From the NCBI RefSeq assembly GCF_017874035.1, contig NZ_JAGGKV010000018.1:62001-126000 (forward strand): a DNA stretch of 64,000 nt. Reading direction: 5' to 3'. Of this stretch, positions 26,710 through 36,738 are shown in pieces. Below the pieces are notes generated by a model. That model had not been told where the DNA came from. It worked only from the letters and a program-made list of their open reading frames with translations, and did not search any database. Both the position numbers and the translations under genes were made by a program. The DNA is from Paenibacillus aceris (GTDB taxonomy: Bacteria > Bacillota > Bacilli > Paenibacillales > NBRC-103111). Numbering within the stretch: position 1 is the stretch's first letter; every line of letters starts with the position of its first letter.

Positions 26710-27378
26710 TCAGGACGGCTCATGCTCATTTGCTTCTTTAATTGTCTCTATTGGGGCTGCTTCGGCTTCGGCTGCTTCGGGTTCTGGCTCTCCATAAGCA
26801 ATAGCTTGCTCCAGGATGCTCCACAACTCGTCCTTCCCAAGCGTAAGCTCAGAGGAAAACATCAGCGGCTGAACACCTTTGTCCATGCCCAGCGTCTCTC
26901 GAACGATCTTGAGATGTTTGGGCCATTGGCTTTTGGGAATCTTATCGGCCTTGGTTGCAACCACGAGAACGGGCACGTCATGATGTCTTAGCCATTCATA
27001 CATGGCTTGATCGTCTTTGGAAGGCGGGTGTCTTAAATCCACCAACTGCATGACGAGGCGCAGCGTTTCACGATGCATTAAGTAACTCTCAATGAATTTG
27101 CCCCATTGCTCCCGTTTCGTTTTGGATACTTTCGCATAGCCGTAACCGGGAAGATCTACAAAATATAAGTCCTGATTCACTTTATAATAATTCAATGTTT
27201 GGGTTTTACCGGGCTGTGAGCTGGTTCTAGCCAAATTTTTGCGGGAAATCAAGCAGTTAATGAGCGAGGATTTCCCGACATTAGAACGCCCTGCCAGAGC
27301 AATCTCCGGCAAGGCATCCTCTGGATATTGACTAGGTCCAACCGCACTGATTACAAACTCAGCTTGATTGACTTTCAA
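26710..27378 (-). CDS. engB: ribosome biogenesis GTPase YsxC/EngB
   Basis: Essential GTPase in assembly of the large ribosomal subunit. The 222-residue product has G1 GRSNVGKSS (30-38), a G2 Thr in the RTSSQPGKTQT stretch, G3 DLPGYGYA, and G4 TKADK. The C-terminus carries an extra Glu/Ala-rich tail of about 25 residues. The start is a TTG at 27378, fixed by an in-frame stop three codons upstream and by the family N-terminus. No good ribosome site precedes it, so it may depend on coupling to lonA, which stops 23 bases upstream. The order lonB-lonA-engB matches B. subtilis. Confidence 0.95.
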   Translation of the reverse strand: MKVNQAEFVISAVGPSQYPEDALPEIALAGRSNVGKSSLINCLISRKNLARTSSQPGKTQTLNYYKVNQDLYFVDLPGYGYAKVSKTKREQWGKFIESYLMHRETLRLVMQLVDLRHPPSKDDQAMYEWLRHHDVPVLVVATKADKIPKSQWPKHLKIVRETLGMDKGVQPLMFSSELTLGKDELWSILEQAIAYGEPEPEAAEAEAAPIETIKEANEHEPS

Positions 27379-27401
27379 GATTGTTCAACTACTTTCTATG
27401 G

Positions 27402-29747
27402 TTATCCGACATGAGCAGGCGGCCTATTCTTCACAAGCGCATGTTCGAGCACTTGATCCATATGGCTAACCGGGATAAAGGTCATCTCATCGCGGACACT
27501 TTCTGGAATTTCTACGATATCTTTCTCATTGTCCTGAGGCAGCAGGATGGTACGGATACCAGCTCGATGTGCAGCAAGCGCCTTTTCCTTCAATCCTCCG
27601 ATCGGCAGTACGCGGCCGCGGAGCGTGATCTCACCCGTCATAGCGACAGTGCGGGAAACAGGGATATTGGTCAGTGCCGAAATCAATGCGGTGGCCATCG
27701 TAATGCCAGCTGAAGGACCATCCTTTGGTATCGCACCTTCCGGAATGTGGATGTGAATGTCATTCTTCTCGTGGAAATCAGGAGCTATGCCGAGCACATC
27801 CGCCCGTGTACGCGTGTAGCTGAAAGCCGCTTGTGCGGATTCCTTCATCACATCACCGAGCTTACCTGTCAATGTTAGCTTGCCTGTGCCTTGCATCACT
27901 GTAACTTCAATGACCAAGGTGTCTCCTCCGACTTCAGTCCAAGCAAGCCCTGTCACAGCCCCTATTTGATCCTTCTCTTCCGCTACGTTATACCGGAACT
28001 TCGCAGGACCTAAATAGTCCTTTAAGTTTTCTTCCGTCACATGTACCGGTGTAGAAGGGTCTGACACGATTTTTTTGGCGGCTTTCCGGTTCATACCAGC
28101 CACTTGCTGTTCCAAATTACGTACGCCGGCTTCACGCGTATATTCACGCACGATCTTCATCAAAGCCGAATCGTCGACTAGAAGCTGCTCTTCCTCGAGG
28201 CCATGGTCTCGTTTTTGCTTAGGCAGCAAATATTTCTTCGCAATTTGCAGTTTCTCAATTTCCGTATAGCCCGGAATGTACAGAACTTCCATCCGATCTA
28301 ACAAAGGACGCGGAATGTTGTGTACGGCATTGGCTGTCGTCACGAACATGACATTAGACAAGTCAAACGGAACTTCAATGAAATGATCACTAAAAGTGCT
28401 ATTTTGCTCGGGATCAAGAACTTCCAGCAAAGCCGACGCAGGGTCTCCGCGGAAATCCATGGCCATTTTATCGATTTCGTCTAATAAGAAAACAGGATTA
28501 TTGGCTCCGGCATTTTTCATACCTTGGACGATCCTGCCGGGCATAGCTCCAACATACGTTCGACGATGGCCGCGAATCTCGGCTTCATCTCTCACTCCGC
28601 CCAACGAGATGCGGATGAACTGTCTGCCCATCGATCTTGCGATGGAACGGGCAATAGACGTTTTACCGACCCCTGGCGGGCCAACCAGACATAGGATAGG
28701 TCCTTTGAGCTTCTTGACCAGTTTCTGTACGGCTAAATACTCAAGCACGCGCTCTTTCGGCTTCTCAAGTCCGAAATGATCTTCATTGAGAATCTCTTCC
28801 GCCTTATTCAAATCGAGGTCATCCTCGGTTGATTTGGACCAAGGCAAGCCAAGCAGCCAATCGATGTAGTTGCGAATAACGCCGCCCTCTGCCGAGGTTG
28901 CCGGCATTTTCTCCAGACGGTCGATTTCCTTCTCGACTTTTTCTCGCACTTTATCTGGCAATTCAGCTTCCGCTAACTGACTACGCAGCTCATCGACTTC
29001 GCCTGCGCGGCCTTCCTTGTCTCCAAGCTCCTTCTGAATAGCTTTCATCTGCTCGCGAAGGTAGTATTCCTTCTGCGTCTTCTCCATTTGCTTCTTGACG
29101 CGTTGGCTGATTTTGCGCTCCAGCTCGAGCACTTCCCGCTCATTATTTAAAATATTGAGCATTTTCTCGAGCCGTTCACGCACATCCACCGTCTCCAAAA
29201 TGTCCTGCTTATCTTTAATTTTGAGTGACAAATGGCTGCAGATCACATCAGCCAAACGACCTGGTTCGTCGATATCCGAAACAGCCGCGAGCGTTTCCGG
29301 CGTAACCTTTTTAGATAAATTGATATAATGCTCGAACTGATTCAGTACTGTGCGCATCAGCGCGTCGATCTCTGGATCCGTAATTTCTTGCTCGGGCAGC
29401 TCTTTGGCTGTAACTTCGTAATATTCATCATTCACGAGGTACTCTACAATCTCAGCACGCAACACGCCTTCGACTAATACACGAATCGTTCCATTCGGCA
29501 GTTTCAGCATTTGCCGCACCTTTGCAATCGTCCCGATGCGATAAATATCTTCTTTGGAAGGCTCTTCTATGTTGATCTCAGATTGAGAGCAGAGGAGAAT
29601 CATGCTGTCATCCACCATTGCCCGCTCTAGTGCTTTAACCGATTTCTCCCGCCCTACATCCAGATGTAGAACCATGCTCGGATAAACCAGCAGTCCCCTT
29701 AGAGGCAATAGCGGCAATCTGCGCACCTTGATTTTTCCGGGTCCCAT
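27402..29747 (-). CDS. lonA: ATP-dependent protease LonA
   Basis: Full-length Lon of 781 residues: N-terminal substrate-binding domain beginning RRLPLLPLRGLLVYPSM, a long coiled coil (about 180-270), the AAA+ module with GPPGVGKTS and FLLDEIDKM, and the protease domain with KDGPSAGITMA, catalytic Ser near 678, and its Lys partner further on. It degrades misfolded and regulatory proteins in the cytoplasm. ATG 29747 follows GGAGGTG by about 6 bases; the ATG at 29762 lies in that site. It follows lonB and precedes engB. Confidence 0.96.
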   Translation of the reverse strand: MGPGKIKVRRLPLLPLRGLLVYPSMVLHLDVGREKSVKALERAMVDDSMILLCSQSEINIEEPSKEDIYRIGTIAKVRQMLKLPNGTIRVLVEGVLRAEIVEYLVNDEYYEVTAKELPEQEITDPEIDALMRTVLNQFEHYINLSKKVTPETLAAVSDIDEPGRLADVICSHLSLKIKDKQDILETVDVRERLEKMLNILNNEREVLELERKISQRVKKQMEKTQKEYYLREQMKAIQKELGDKEGRAGEVDELRSQLAEAELPDKVREKVEKEIDRLEKMPATSAEGGVIRNYIDWLLGLPWSKSTEDDLDLNKAEEILNEDHFGLEKPKERVLEYLAVQKLVKKLKGPILCLVGPPGVGKTSIARSIARSMGRQFIRISLGGVRDEAEIRGHRRTYVGAMPGRIVQGMKNAGANNPVFLLDEIDKMAMDFRGDPASALLEVLDPEQNSTFSDHFIEVPFDLSNVMFVTTANAVHNIPRPLLDRMEVLYIPGYTEIEKLQIAKKYLLPKQKRDHGLEEEQLLVDDSALMKIVREYTREAGVRNLEQQVAGMNRKAAKKIVSDPSTPVHVTEENLKDYLGPAKFRYNVAEEKDQIGAVTGLAWTEVGGDTLVIEVTVMQGTGKLTLTGKLGDVMKESAQAAFSYTRTRADVLGIAPDFHEKNDIHIHIPEGAIPKDGPSAGITMATALISALTNIPVSRTVAMTGEITLRGRVLPIGGLKEKALAAHRAGIRTILLPQDNEKDIVEIPESVRDEMTFIPVSHMDQVLEHALVKNRPPAHVG

Positions 29748-29897
29748 CCTCTGCACCTCCATATATAGGGAGCTTTGAGTCCAAGCTCAAAGTCTCTCAT
29801 TATTTTATTCATCCATTGCCCTTTACATTTTAACAAAACTGCACAGAAAACACCAATTGACACCTAACGCACCATGTAAGGTAACGGCAATTCAGAA

Positions 29898-31616
29898 TTA
29901 CGAATCAATCGTATGCTGTGAATTCGCGTGCAGAATCGGCAAAGTCGATGAAGCAATCGTTCTATCTGCGGCATATGGCATAGGAATGACATTATCATGA
30001 AGCTCAATGCCTAGAGCAACGCTGAGCACCTCTTCGATGGAATCAGCAGCAATCACTTCGACGCCTGGTAAATCCGCAAACATCTCTTGCCAATTTTCTT
30101 TTGGAATAATGACTTTGGTCGCTCCAGCTTGAAACGCTGCTTCAACCTTAGCGACAACTCCGCCTACCGGCTTAACTTTTCCGTGTATGCTCATTTCGCC
30201 CGTCATGGCCAATTTGTTATCGACAGGAATTTTATGTATCGCAGATGCGATAGCTGTCGCCATTGAAATACCGGCAGAAGGCCCGTCGATCGGCACACCG
30301 CCTGGGAAATTAATATGCAGATCGTAATCGGAGGTGTTAAATCCAAGCTTGCGAAGGACCGTTAACACATTTTCCACAGAGCCGCGAGCCATGCTTTTCC
30401 GGCGAATCGTCCGAGAGCCTCCTCCCATTTCTTCTTCATCCACAACACCTGTGATGTTGAACTTCCCTGTACCCGCTGCGGCAATAGGAATTGCGGATAC
30501 CTCAATCTCAAGTAGAGTACCCAAGTTAGGGCCATAAACCGCTAAACCATTGACAAATCCGATCTGTGGCTGTGCTGGCACTTTGCGTTCAGGTCTGGGA
30601 GGAATTTGCGATGAATTTACAACCCATTCTATGTCGGAAGCGGTAATTTCATCTCTTTTATCCGATAAAGCGATACCTGCCGCAAGTTGAATGACATTCA
30701 CGGCTTCTCTACCGTTGGTTGCGTATTTCATAACAACCCCAACGGCAGCTTCACATTTCTTAAAACCAATCTTATCCAATGCTTTACGCGCGATCTCTCC
30801 GACTTCTTCCGGCAACAGCGGACGGAAAAAGATTTCCAAACAACGCGAACGAATCGCCGGCGGAATCTCGCTAGGAGTGCGAGTCGTGGCGCCTACTAAG
30901 CGGAAGTCCGCAGGAAGGCCGTTTTGAAATATATCATGGATATAGCCTGGAATATTCGTATCTTCGGAGCTGTAATACGCACTCTCTAGAAATACTTTGC
31001 GGTCTTCCAGCACCTTTAATAATTTGTTCATTTGGGTTGGGTGTAATTCACCGATTTCATCGATGAACAAAATGCCCCCATGCGCCTTCGTCACAGCACC
31101 TGGCTTCGGCTGCGGGATCCCCGCAACGCCCATTGCGCCTGCGCCTTGATAAATAGGATCATGAACAGAACCGATCAGCGGATCGGCAATCCCTCTTTCG
31201 TCAAATCGAGCCGTTGTCGCATCAATCTCTGTAAACTTCGAATCCGGACGGAACGGAGATTCCTGATTTTTCTTAGCTTCCTCCAATACGACGCGAGCCG
31301 CTGCCGTTTTACCTACACCAGGAGGGCCATAAATAAGAACATGCTGTGGATTTGGACCACATAATGCAGCTTTTAAAGCTTTAAGACCTTCAACCTGACC
31401 TACAATATCCTGCATAGAGGATGGTCTTGTTTTCTCCGAGAGCGGTTTTGTCAGAGAAATGGATCTAAGCTTTCTCAGCTTCTCCAACTCTTTCCTGGAT
31501 TCTCTATCGACAGCAGAACGATTGGTCTGTTGGTTACGCAGTAAATTCCAGAAGTACAGCCCGATGACAACCGCAAAAAACACTTGAATTACCATTAAAA
31601 TAATACTTAGACTCAT
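29898..31616 (-). CDS. lonB: ATP-dependent protease LonB (membrane/forespore type)
   Basis: A 572-residue Lon-related protease with an N-terminal hydrophobic span (about 3-22) that would tether it to the membrane, no LonA-type N-domain, an AAA+ module with YGPPGVGKTAAA and LFIDEIGELHP, and a protease domain with PIDGPSAGISMA. In B. subtilis LonB is made in the forespore under sigma-F. AAGGAGG lies 8 bases upstream of ATG 31616. The gap to lonA (29748-29897) holds no gene and probably a lonA promoter. Confidence 0.93.
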   Translation of the reverse strand: MSLSIILMVIQVFFAVVIGLYFWNLLRNQQTNRSAVDRESRKELEKLRKLRSISLTKPLSEKTRPSSMQDIVGQVEGLKALKAALCGPNPQHVLIYGPPGVGKTAAARVVLEEAKKNQESPFRPDSKFTEIDATTARFDERGIADPLIGSVHDPIYQGAGAMGVAGIPQPKPGAVTKAHGGILFIDEIGELHPTQMNKLLKVLEDRKVFLESAYYSSEDTNIPGYIHDIFQNGLPADFRLVGATTRTPSEIPPAIRSRCLEIFFRPLLPEEVGEIARKALDKIGFKKCEAAVGVVMKYATNGREAVNVIQLAAGIALSDKRDEITASDIEWVVNSSQIPPRPERKVPAQPQIGFVNGLAVYGPNLGTLLEIEVSAIPIAAAGTGKFNITGVVDEEEMGGGSRTIRRKSMARGSVENVLTVLRKLGFNTSDYDLHINFPGGVPIDGPSAGISMATAIASAIHKIPVDNKLAMTGEMSIHGKVKPVGGVVAKVEAAFQAGATKVIIPKENWQEMFADLPGVEVIAADSIEEVLSVALGIELHDNVIPMPYAADRTIASSTLPILHANSQHTIDS

Positions 31617-31830
31617 TTGTCATACCTCCTTAGAGTTTCGCCCATCGCTAAACTGGCTTGTCAGTTCGTCTTTGCTTGGGCAAAACGGTTCGTAAACCTT
31701 AGCGATAACTTCCATTATTCCCGTGTAAAAGAAGGTTAATCCAATCCAAGCAAACTTTTGAACGACGTATGATAGTCCTTCTCCTGAAGAAGGATAAGAG
31801 GAGATATTTCATGCAAAAGGATGTGGCATT

Positions 31831-32520
31831 TTGAAGCAATTTTTGACGATCGTCCTACTTTTCCTTTGCCTCTGTGCAGCAGGCTCTGATGCATACGCTT
31901 TTGCAGGGAATCCCCTTCTCCCCTACGCCGATATTATCATCGATGTAGGTCATGGCGGCGTTGACTCTGGAGCCAAAGTCGGTAAATACCAAGAAAAAGA
32001 CATGAATTTAGCCATTTCCAAAAAAACGTACAAGCTTCTTCAGAAAAAAGGCTACCGCGTCATTATCAATCGAACGGATGATTATGCTCTAAGCCAAGAT
32101 AATAAATGGTCCTTTGGAGGAAGACATCGCAAAGACTTGGCACAGCGAGCCGGAATTGCCAATACGATTAAACCCAAAATGATGCTCAGCATGCATATTA
32201 ACTGGTCAGGCAAGTCCGATCGCAGAGGGCCTCTTGTTTTTCACCAGAATCAATCCGACAGCATCCTGCTTGCTAATCTGCTCCAGACATCACTTAATCG
32301 TGTATACGGCACAGATGAACTGCCTATACTTGGCAAAAAATATTATGTGCTCAAGAATACCAAGTGCCCTTCTGTTATCGTGGAGTTCGGATTCATTTCC
32401 AATAAACACGACCGCAAACTGCTGAATAGCTCTCATCATCAATCAAAGCTTGCAGAAGCTGTTAGCCGTGCTGTGGATGAATACTTTGCGATGGTCCATA
32501 AAAGCCCTACTTCAAGTTAA
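31831..32520 (+). CDS. secreted N-acetylmuramoyl-L-alanine amidase (Amidase_3)
   Basis: A 229-residue exported enzyme that cuts the bond between MurNAc and the stem peptide. A signal peptide covers about residues 1-24 (ends SDAYA). The zinc ligands are visible in DVGHGGVDSGA, YQEKDMNLAI and LSMHINW, and the catalytic Glu in SVIVEFGF. Size and lack of a wall-binding domain resemble CwlD, the cortex muramic-lactam amidase, but that role is only a guess. The start is TTG 31831 with AAAGGA about 10 bases upstream. Its last 14 bases overlap the 3' end of the deacetylase gene on the other strand. Confidence 0.88.
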   Translation: MKQFLTIVLLFLCLCAAGSDAYAFAGNPLLPYADIIIDVGHGGVDSGAKVGKYQEKDMNLAISKKTYKLLQKKGYRVIINRTDDYALSQDNKWSFGGRHRKDLAQRAGIANTIKPKMMLSMHINWSGKSDRRGPLVFHQNQSDSILLANLLQTSLNRVYGTDELPILGKKYYVLKNTKCPSVIVEFGFISNKHDRKLLNSSHHQSKLAEAVSRAVDEYFAMVHKSPTSS

Positions 32521-33322
32521 GTTTCACTGTTTGCGATAGAGAGACGAAGGTTGCTTCCTTTTGCAGAGTTGGAATAGCTTCTTTAATCACTTGAGCCGTT
32601 TTCTTGCCGGGGGGGCCTACATGCCCGATAGCAATAACCAAATCTCTGTCTCTGACGAGCTTCTTAAATCTCACCATCTGCTTGCTAATGTGGCTATACG
32701 TATATAGATCATCAAAGAACAGCTGATTTTCTGAAAATGGAACGCCCTTTTGGCTGGCCAATTTCCCGATCAAGCTTTTTGGTGACGTGCGGCTGTCCAA
32801 TAAAATAAGATTTCTTTCTTTGCAAATATCCACGAGGATGTTCATGACTCTTTCATCGGCAGTCGCTTTGGAGCCCATATGATTATTGATGCCTATCGCA
32901 TAAGGGACATCCTCAATGGCCGCTACGATTCGCTTATGGATCTCATCGCTGGATAAGTCCGTTGTAATGGCCCCAGGTCCAAGCCAACTCTTCTTACCGC
33001 GCACAGGCTCCATAGGTAGGTGCAAAATAACCTCATGGCCTTTGTCGTGAGCCAGCTGAGCATCCTGTTTCGTCGAAGGAAGGAATGGCATCACGGCTAC
33101 TGTGAAAGGAATCGGCAAATTTAACATTTCGGTTGTGCCTTCCATATTATTGCCAAAGTCATCAATGACAATGGCGACCTTCTTCGTCGTTGATTCAACG
33201 ACAGGTAGATTGGGAAGGATGCTATCTGCTCCGGAGTGTGCCGGTAGAAGGAACATCGAAATTCCCATTGTAACAACTAGAGAGATTTGACGCGTTGCCG
33301 AGCTTTTTTTAAACAAATTCAT
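32507..33322 (-). CDS. secreted divergent polysaccharide deacetylase (YibQ/DUF610 type)
   Basis: A 271-residue protein with a signal peptide (about 1-31), then a NodB-like barrel of the divergent family: KVAIVIDDFGNN with the Asp pair, GHEVILHLPMEP, AIGINNHMGS and LILLDSRTSP. These correspond to the metal-site Asp/His motifs of polysaccharide deacetylases. Substrate unknown; a wall or exopolysaccharide glycan is likely. GAAGGAG lies upstream of ATG 33322. It is convergent with, and overlaps by 14 bases, the amidase gene. Confidence 0.85.
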   Translation of the reverse strand: MNLFKKSSATRQISLVVTMGISMFLLPAHSGADSILPNLPVVESTTKKVAIVIDDFGNNMEGTTEMLNLPIPFTVAVMPFLPSTKQDAQLAHDKGHEVILHLPMEPVRGKKSWLGPGAITTDLSSDEIHKRIVAAIEDVPYAIGINNHMGSKATADERVMNILVDICKERNLILLDSRTSPKSLIGKLASQKGVPFSENQLFFDDLYTYSHISKQMVRFKKLVRDRDLVIAIGHVGPPGKKTAQVIKEAIPTLQKEATFVSLSQTVKLNLK

Positions 33323-33407
33323 GATTATTCTCCTTCACCCTTAGAAGATAAGCTTTCCAGTTTCTCTCATTATGCTTCTCTTGGGCTCCAAATATGCGTG
33401 CAGAGAA

Positions 33408-33454
33408 TAACAAAAAGCCGTTAAGATCCCCCCAAGGAGTTTCTTAACGGCTTT
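33408..33454 (-). terminator. terminator of ispG
   Basis: AAAGCCGTTAAGA (33414-33426) pairs with TTCTTAACGGCTTT (33441-33454), with TTTTTG following on the minus strand. Confidence 0.88.
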
Positions 33455-33471
33455 ACTTATCTTAAATAAAA

Positions 33472-34569
33472 TTAGTGCTTACGACCAGGAATAGCACCTG
33501 TTTCTTCGAAGGCTTTTACGATGATATCAATTTCCTTTTTCAACTCGCTGAGAAGCTCTGCCTCCGGCACTTTACGGATCATCTCTCCGTACCGGAACAG
33601 CATACCTTCGCCTCGTGCGCCTGCAATCCCAATATCGGCTTCGCGTGCTTCACCAGGTCCGTTAACGGCACAGCCAAGGACGGATACTTTAATCGGCACT
33701 TTGATCTTGGCAATGTACTCTTCTACCTCATTTGCGATCGAGAACAAGTCAATGTCCAAGCGTCCACAGGTCGGGCAGGAAACAAGCGTTGCAGCGTTCG
33801 TAATTAATCCGAACGTTTTTAACAGTTCACGTGCAACTTTAATCTCTTCAACCGGGTCTGCACTAAGCGAAATACGAAGCGTGTTGCCGATTCCCATGTT
33901 AAGCAGAGTGCCAATGCCCGCGGCACTTTTCACAGCGCCTGTGAAGAGCGTTCCAGCCTCTGTAATACCGAGGTGAAGAGGGTAATTGAAAGCTTTCGCA
34001 GCTTGCGAGTAAGCGGCAATCGCCATCGGAACATCAGAAGCTTTGAGAGATACGATGATATCTTGGAAATCGAGCTCTTCTAAAATATTGATATGATATA
34101 AGGCACTTTCCACCATAGCTTCCGGCGTCGGATAACCATACTTTTCAAGAAGATGGTTCTCGAGTGAACCGGCGTTAACACCGATACGAATCGGTATCCC
34201 TCGCTCTTTACAGGCTTTAACAACCGCTTCTACTTTTTCGCGGCGCCCGATATTGCCTGGATTAATCCGCACTTTATCGATCCCATTTTCAATCGCAGCC
34301 AGCGCTAAACGGTGGTCAAAATGGATATCGGAAACAAGCGGAATATGAATCTGCTTCTTAATCTCTTTAATCGCTTCTGCTGCTTCCTTATTGTTCACAG
34401 TCACACGAACCAATTGACAGCCTGCTTCTTCCAGACGATGAATCTCAGCAACGGTTGCTTTTACATCCGCTGTTTTCGTCGTACACATGCTTTGCATAAT
34501 GACTTCATTGCTTCCGCCGATCGTTAAGTCGCCTACTCGAACGGCACGCGTGTCTTTTCTATGGAACAT
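33472..34569 (-). CDS. ispG: 4-hydroxy-3-methylbut-2-enyl diphosphate synthase
   Basis: IspG (GcpE) is the [4Fe-4S] enzyme that reduces methylerythritol cyclodiphosphate in the MEP isoprenoid pathway. The 365-residue product has VGDLTIGGSNEVIMQSM at the start, the TIM barrel, and the cluster cysteines in SCPTCGR and LGCAVNGPGEA. The ATG at 34569, with GGGGAGAG 8 bases upstream, gives the family N-terminus; the frame to 34611 does not. It lies about 100 bases after clpX with only a weak hairpin between, so it may be read from the clpX unit. Confidence 0.95.
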   Translation of the reverse strand: MFHRKDTRAVRVGDLTIGGSNEVIMQSMCTTKTADVKATVAEIHRLEEAGCQLVRVTVNNKEAAEAIKEIKKQIHIPLVSDIHFDHRLALAAIENGIDKVRINPGNIGRREKVEAVVKACKERGIPIRIGVNAGSLENHLLEKYGYPTPEAMVESALYHINILEELDFQDIIVSLKASDVPMAIAAYSQAAKAFNYPLHLGITEAGTLFTGAVKSAAGIGTLLNMGIGNTLRISLSADPVEEIKVARELLKTFGLITNAATLVSCPTCGRLDIDLFSIANEVEEYIAKIKVPIKVSVLGCAVNGPGEAREADIGIAGARGEGMLFRYGEMIRKVPEAELLSELKKEIDIIVKAFEETGAIPGRKH

Positions 34570-34667
34570 TATGGTTTCTCTCCCCATGACACCAAACATC
34601 CTCCGCTCCAATTTCCTGCATAAGGAAACCGGATTGGAGGCTGTGTGTTCGTTTATGAAATTATGGG

Positions 34668-35936
<1,269 letters not shown>

Positions 35937-35948
35937 GGGATCACTCCT

Positions 35949-36539
35949 TTATTTCAAGTCGTTTCGAGTGATAACCTCGTCGATTAACCCATATGCCTTC
36001 GCCTCTTCAGCGCTCATAAAGTTATCCCGGTCGGTGTCTCTTTCGATCTTTTCAAGCGGCTGTCCCGTACGATCCACATAAATCTGGTTGAGTTTTTGTT
36101 TCGTTTTGATAATCCAATCCGCGTGAATCTTAATATCGGTCGCTTGACCTCTTACACCGCCGAGCGGTTGGTGAATCATAACTTCAGCATTTGGCAGCGC
36201 GTATCGCTTGCCTTTGGCGCCTGCTGTTAACAGCAAAGACCCCATACTAGCGGCCATACCTACGCAGATGGTAGATACATCCGGTTTAATAAATTGCATG
36301 GTATCGAAGATACCCATTCCAGCTGTTACAGATCCACCTGGTGAGTTGATATATAAGTGGATATCCTTATCGGGATCCTGAGCAGATAAAAAAAGCAGCT
36401 GGGCAATGACCAAATTAGCCACATCATCATCAATGGCGCTCCCAATGAAAATAATGCGGTCCTTAAGTAGACGCGAGTAAATGTCGTAAGAACGTTCCCC
36501 ACGTGCCTCTTGTTCAACAACCATAGGAATAAGACTCAT
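35949..36539 (-). CDS. clpP: ATP-dependent Clp protease proteolytic subunit ClpP
   Basis: Serine protease subunit of 196 residues. The catalytic Ser is in GMAASMGSLLL, His in VMIHQPLGG, and Asp in RDTDRDNFM. The ATG at 36539, with AAAAGGAG 8 bases upstream, gives the standard start MSLIPMVVEQ; the longer frame to 36623 is untranslated leader. It is directly followed by clpX, an arrangement unlike B. subtilis, where clpP stands alone. No CtsR-type operator is clear upstream; ATGACT (35-type) and TAAACT 17 bases apart near 36590-36625 could be a weak promoter. Confidence 0.96.
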   Translation of the reverse strand: MSLIPMVVEQEARGERSYDIYSRLLKDRIIFIGSAIDDDVANLVIAQLLFLSAQDPDKDIHLYINSPGGSVTAGMGIFDTMQFIKPDVSTICVGMAASMGSLLLTAGAKGKRYALPNAEVMIHQPLGGVRGQATDIKIHADWIIKTKQKLNQIYVDRTGQPLEKIERDTDRDNFMSAEEAKAYGLIDEVITRNDLK

Positions 36540-36694
36540 TGTACCAACTCCTTTTGTGGCCAAAGCCATGTTTTCCAAATTGGGATTCAGTAACAGTTTA
36601 ACATGTTTGAGCAGCAAAGTCATTTTTTCAGAAGACTGCTATGTATGCAAGGAATTACTTAAGTTTTTAGGCAGTTTGAGGCTAAAATAGGGTA

Positions 36695-36727
36695 AAAGAA
36701 AGGCACGTTGCTTACGTACGTGCCTTT
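36695..36727 (-). terminator. terminator of tig
   Basis: AAAGGCACGT (36699-36708) pairs with ACGTGCCTTT (36718-36727), with TTCTTTT after it on the minus strand. It separates tig from clpP-clpX. Confidence 0.85.
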
Positions 36728-36738
36728 ACTAACCTTAT

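Noticed and set aside
31616..31830. RNA gene or small ORF between lonB and the amidase gene
   Set aside because: The 214-base divergent gap shows no conserved RNA motif and no frame with a ribosome site apart from the amidase start.
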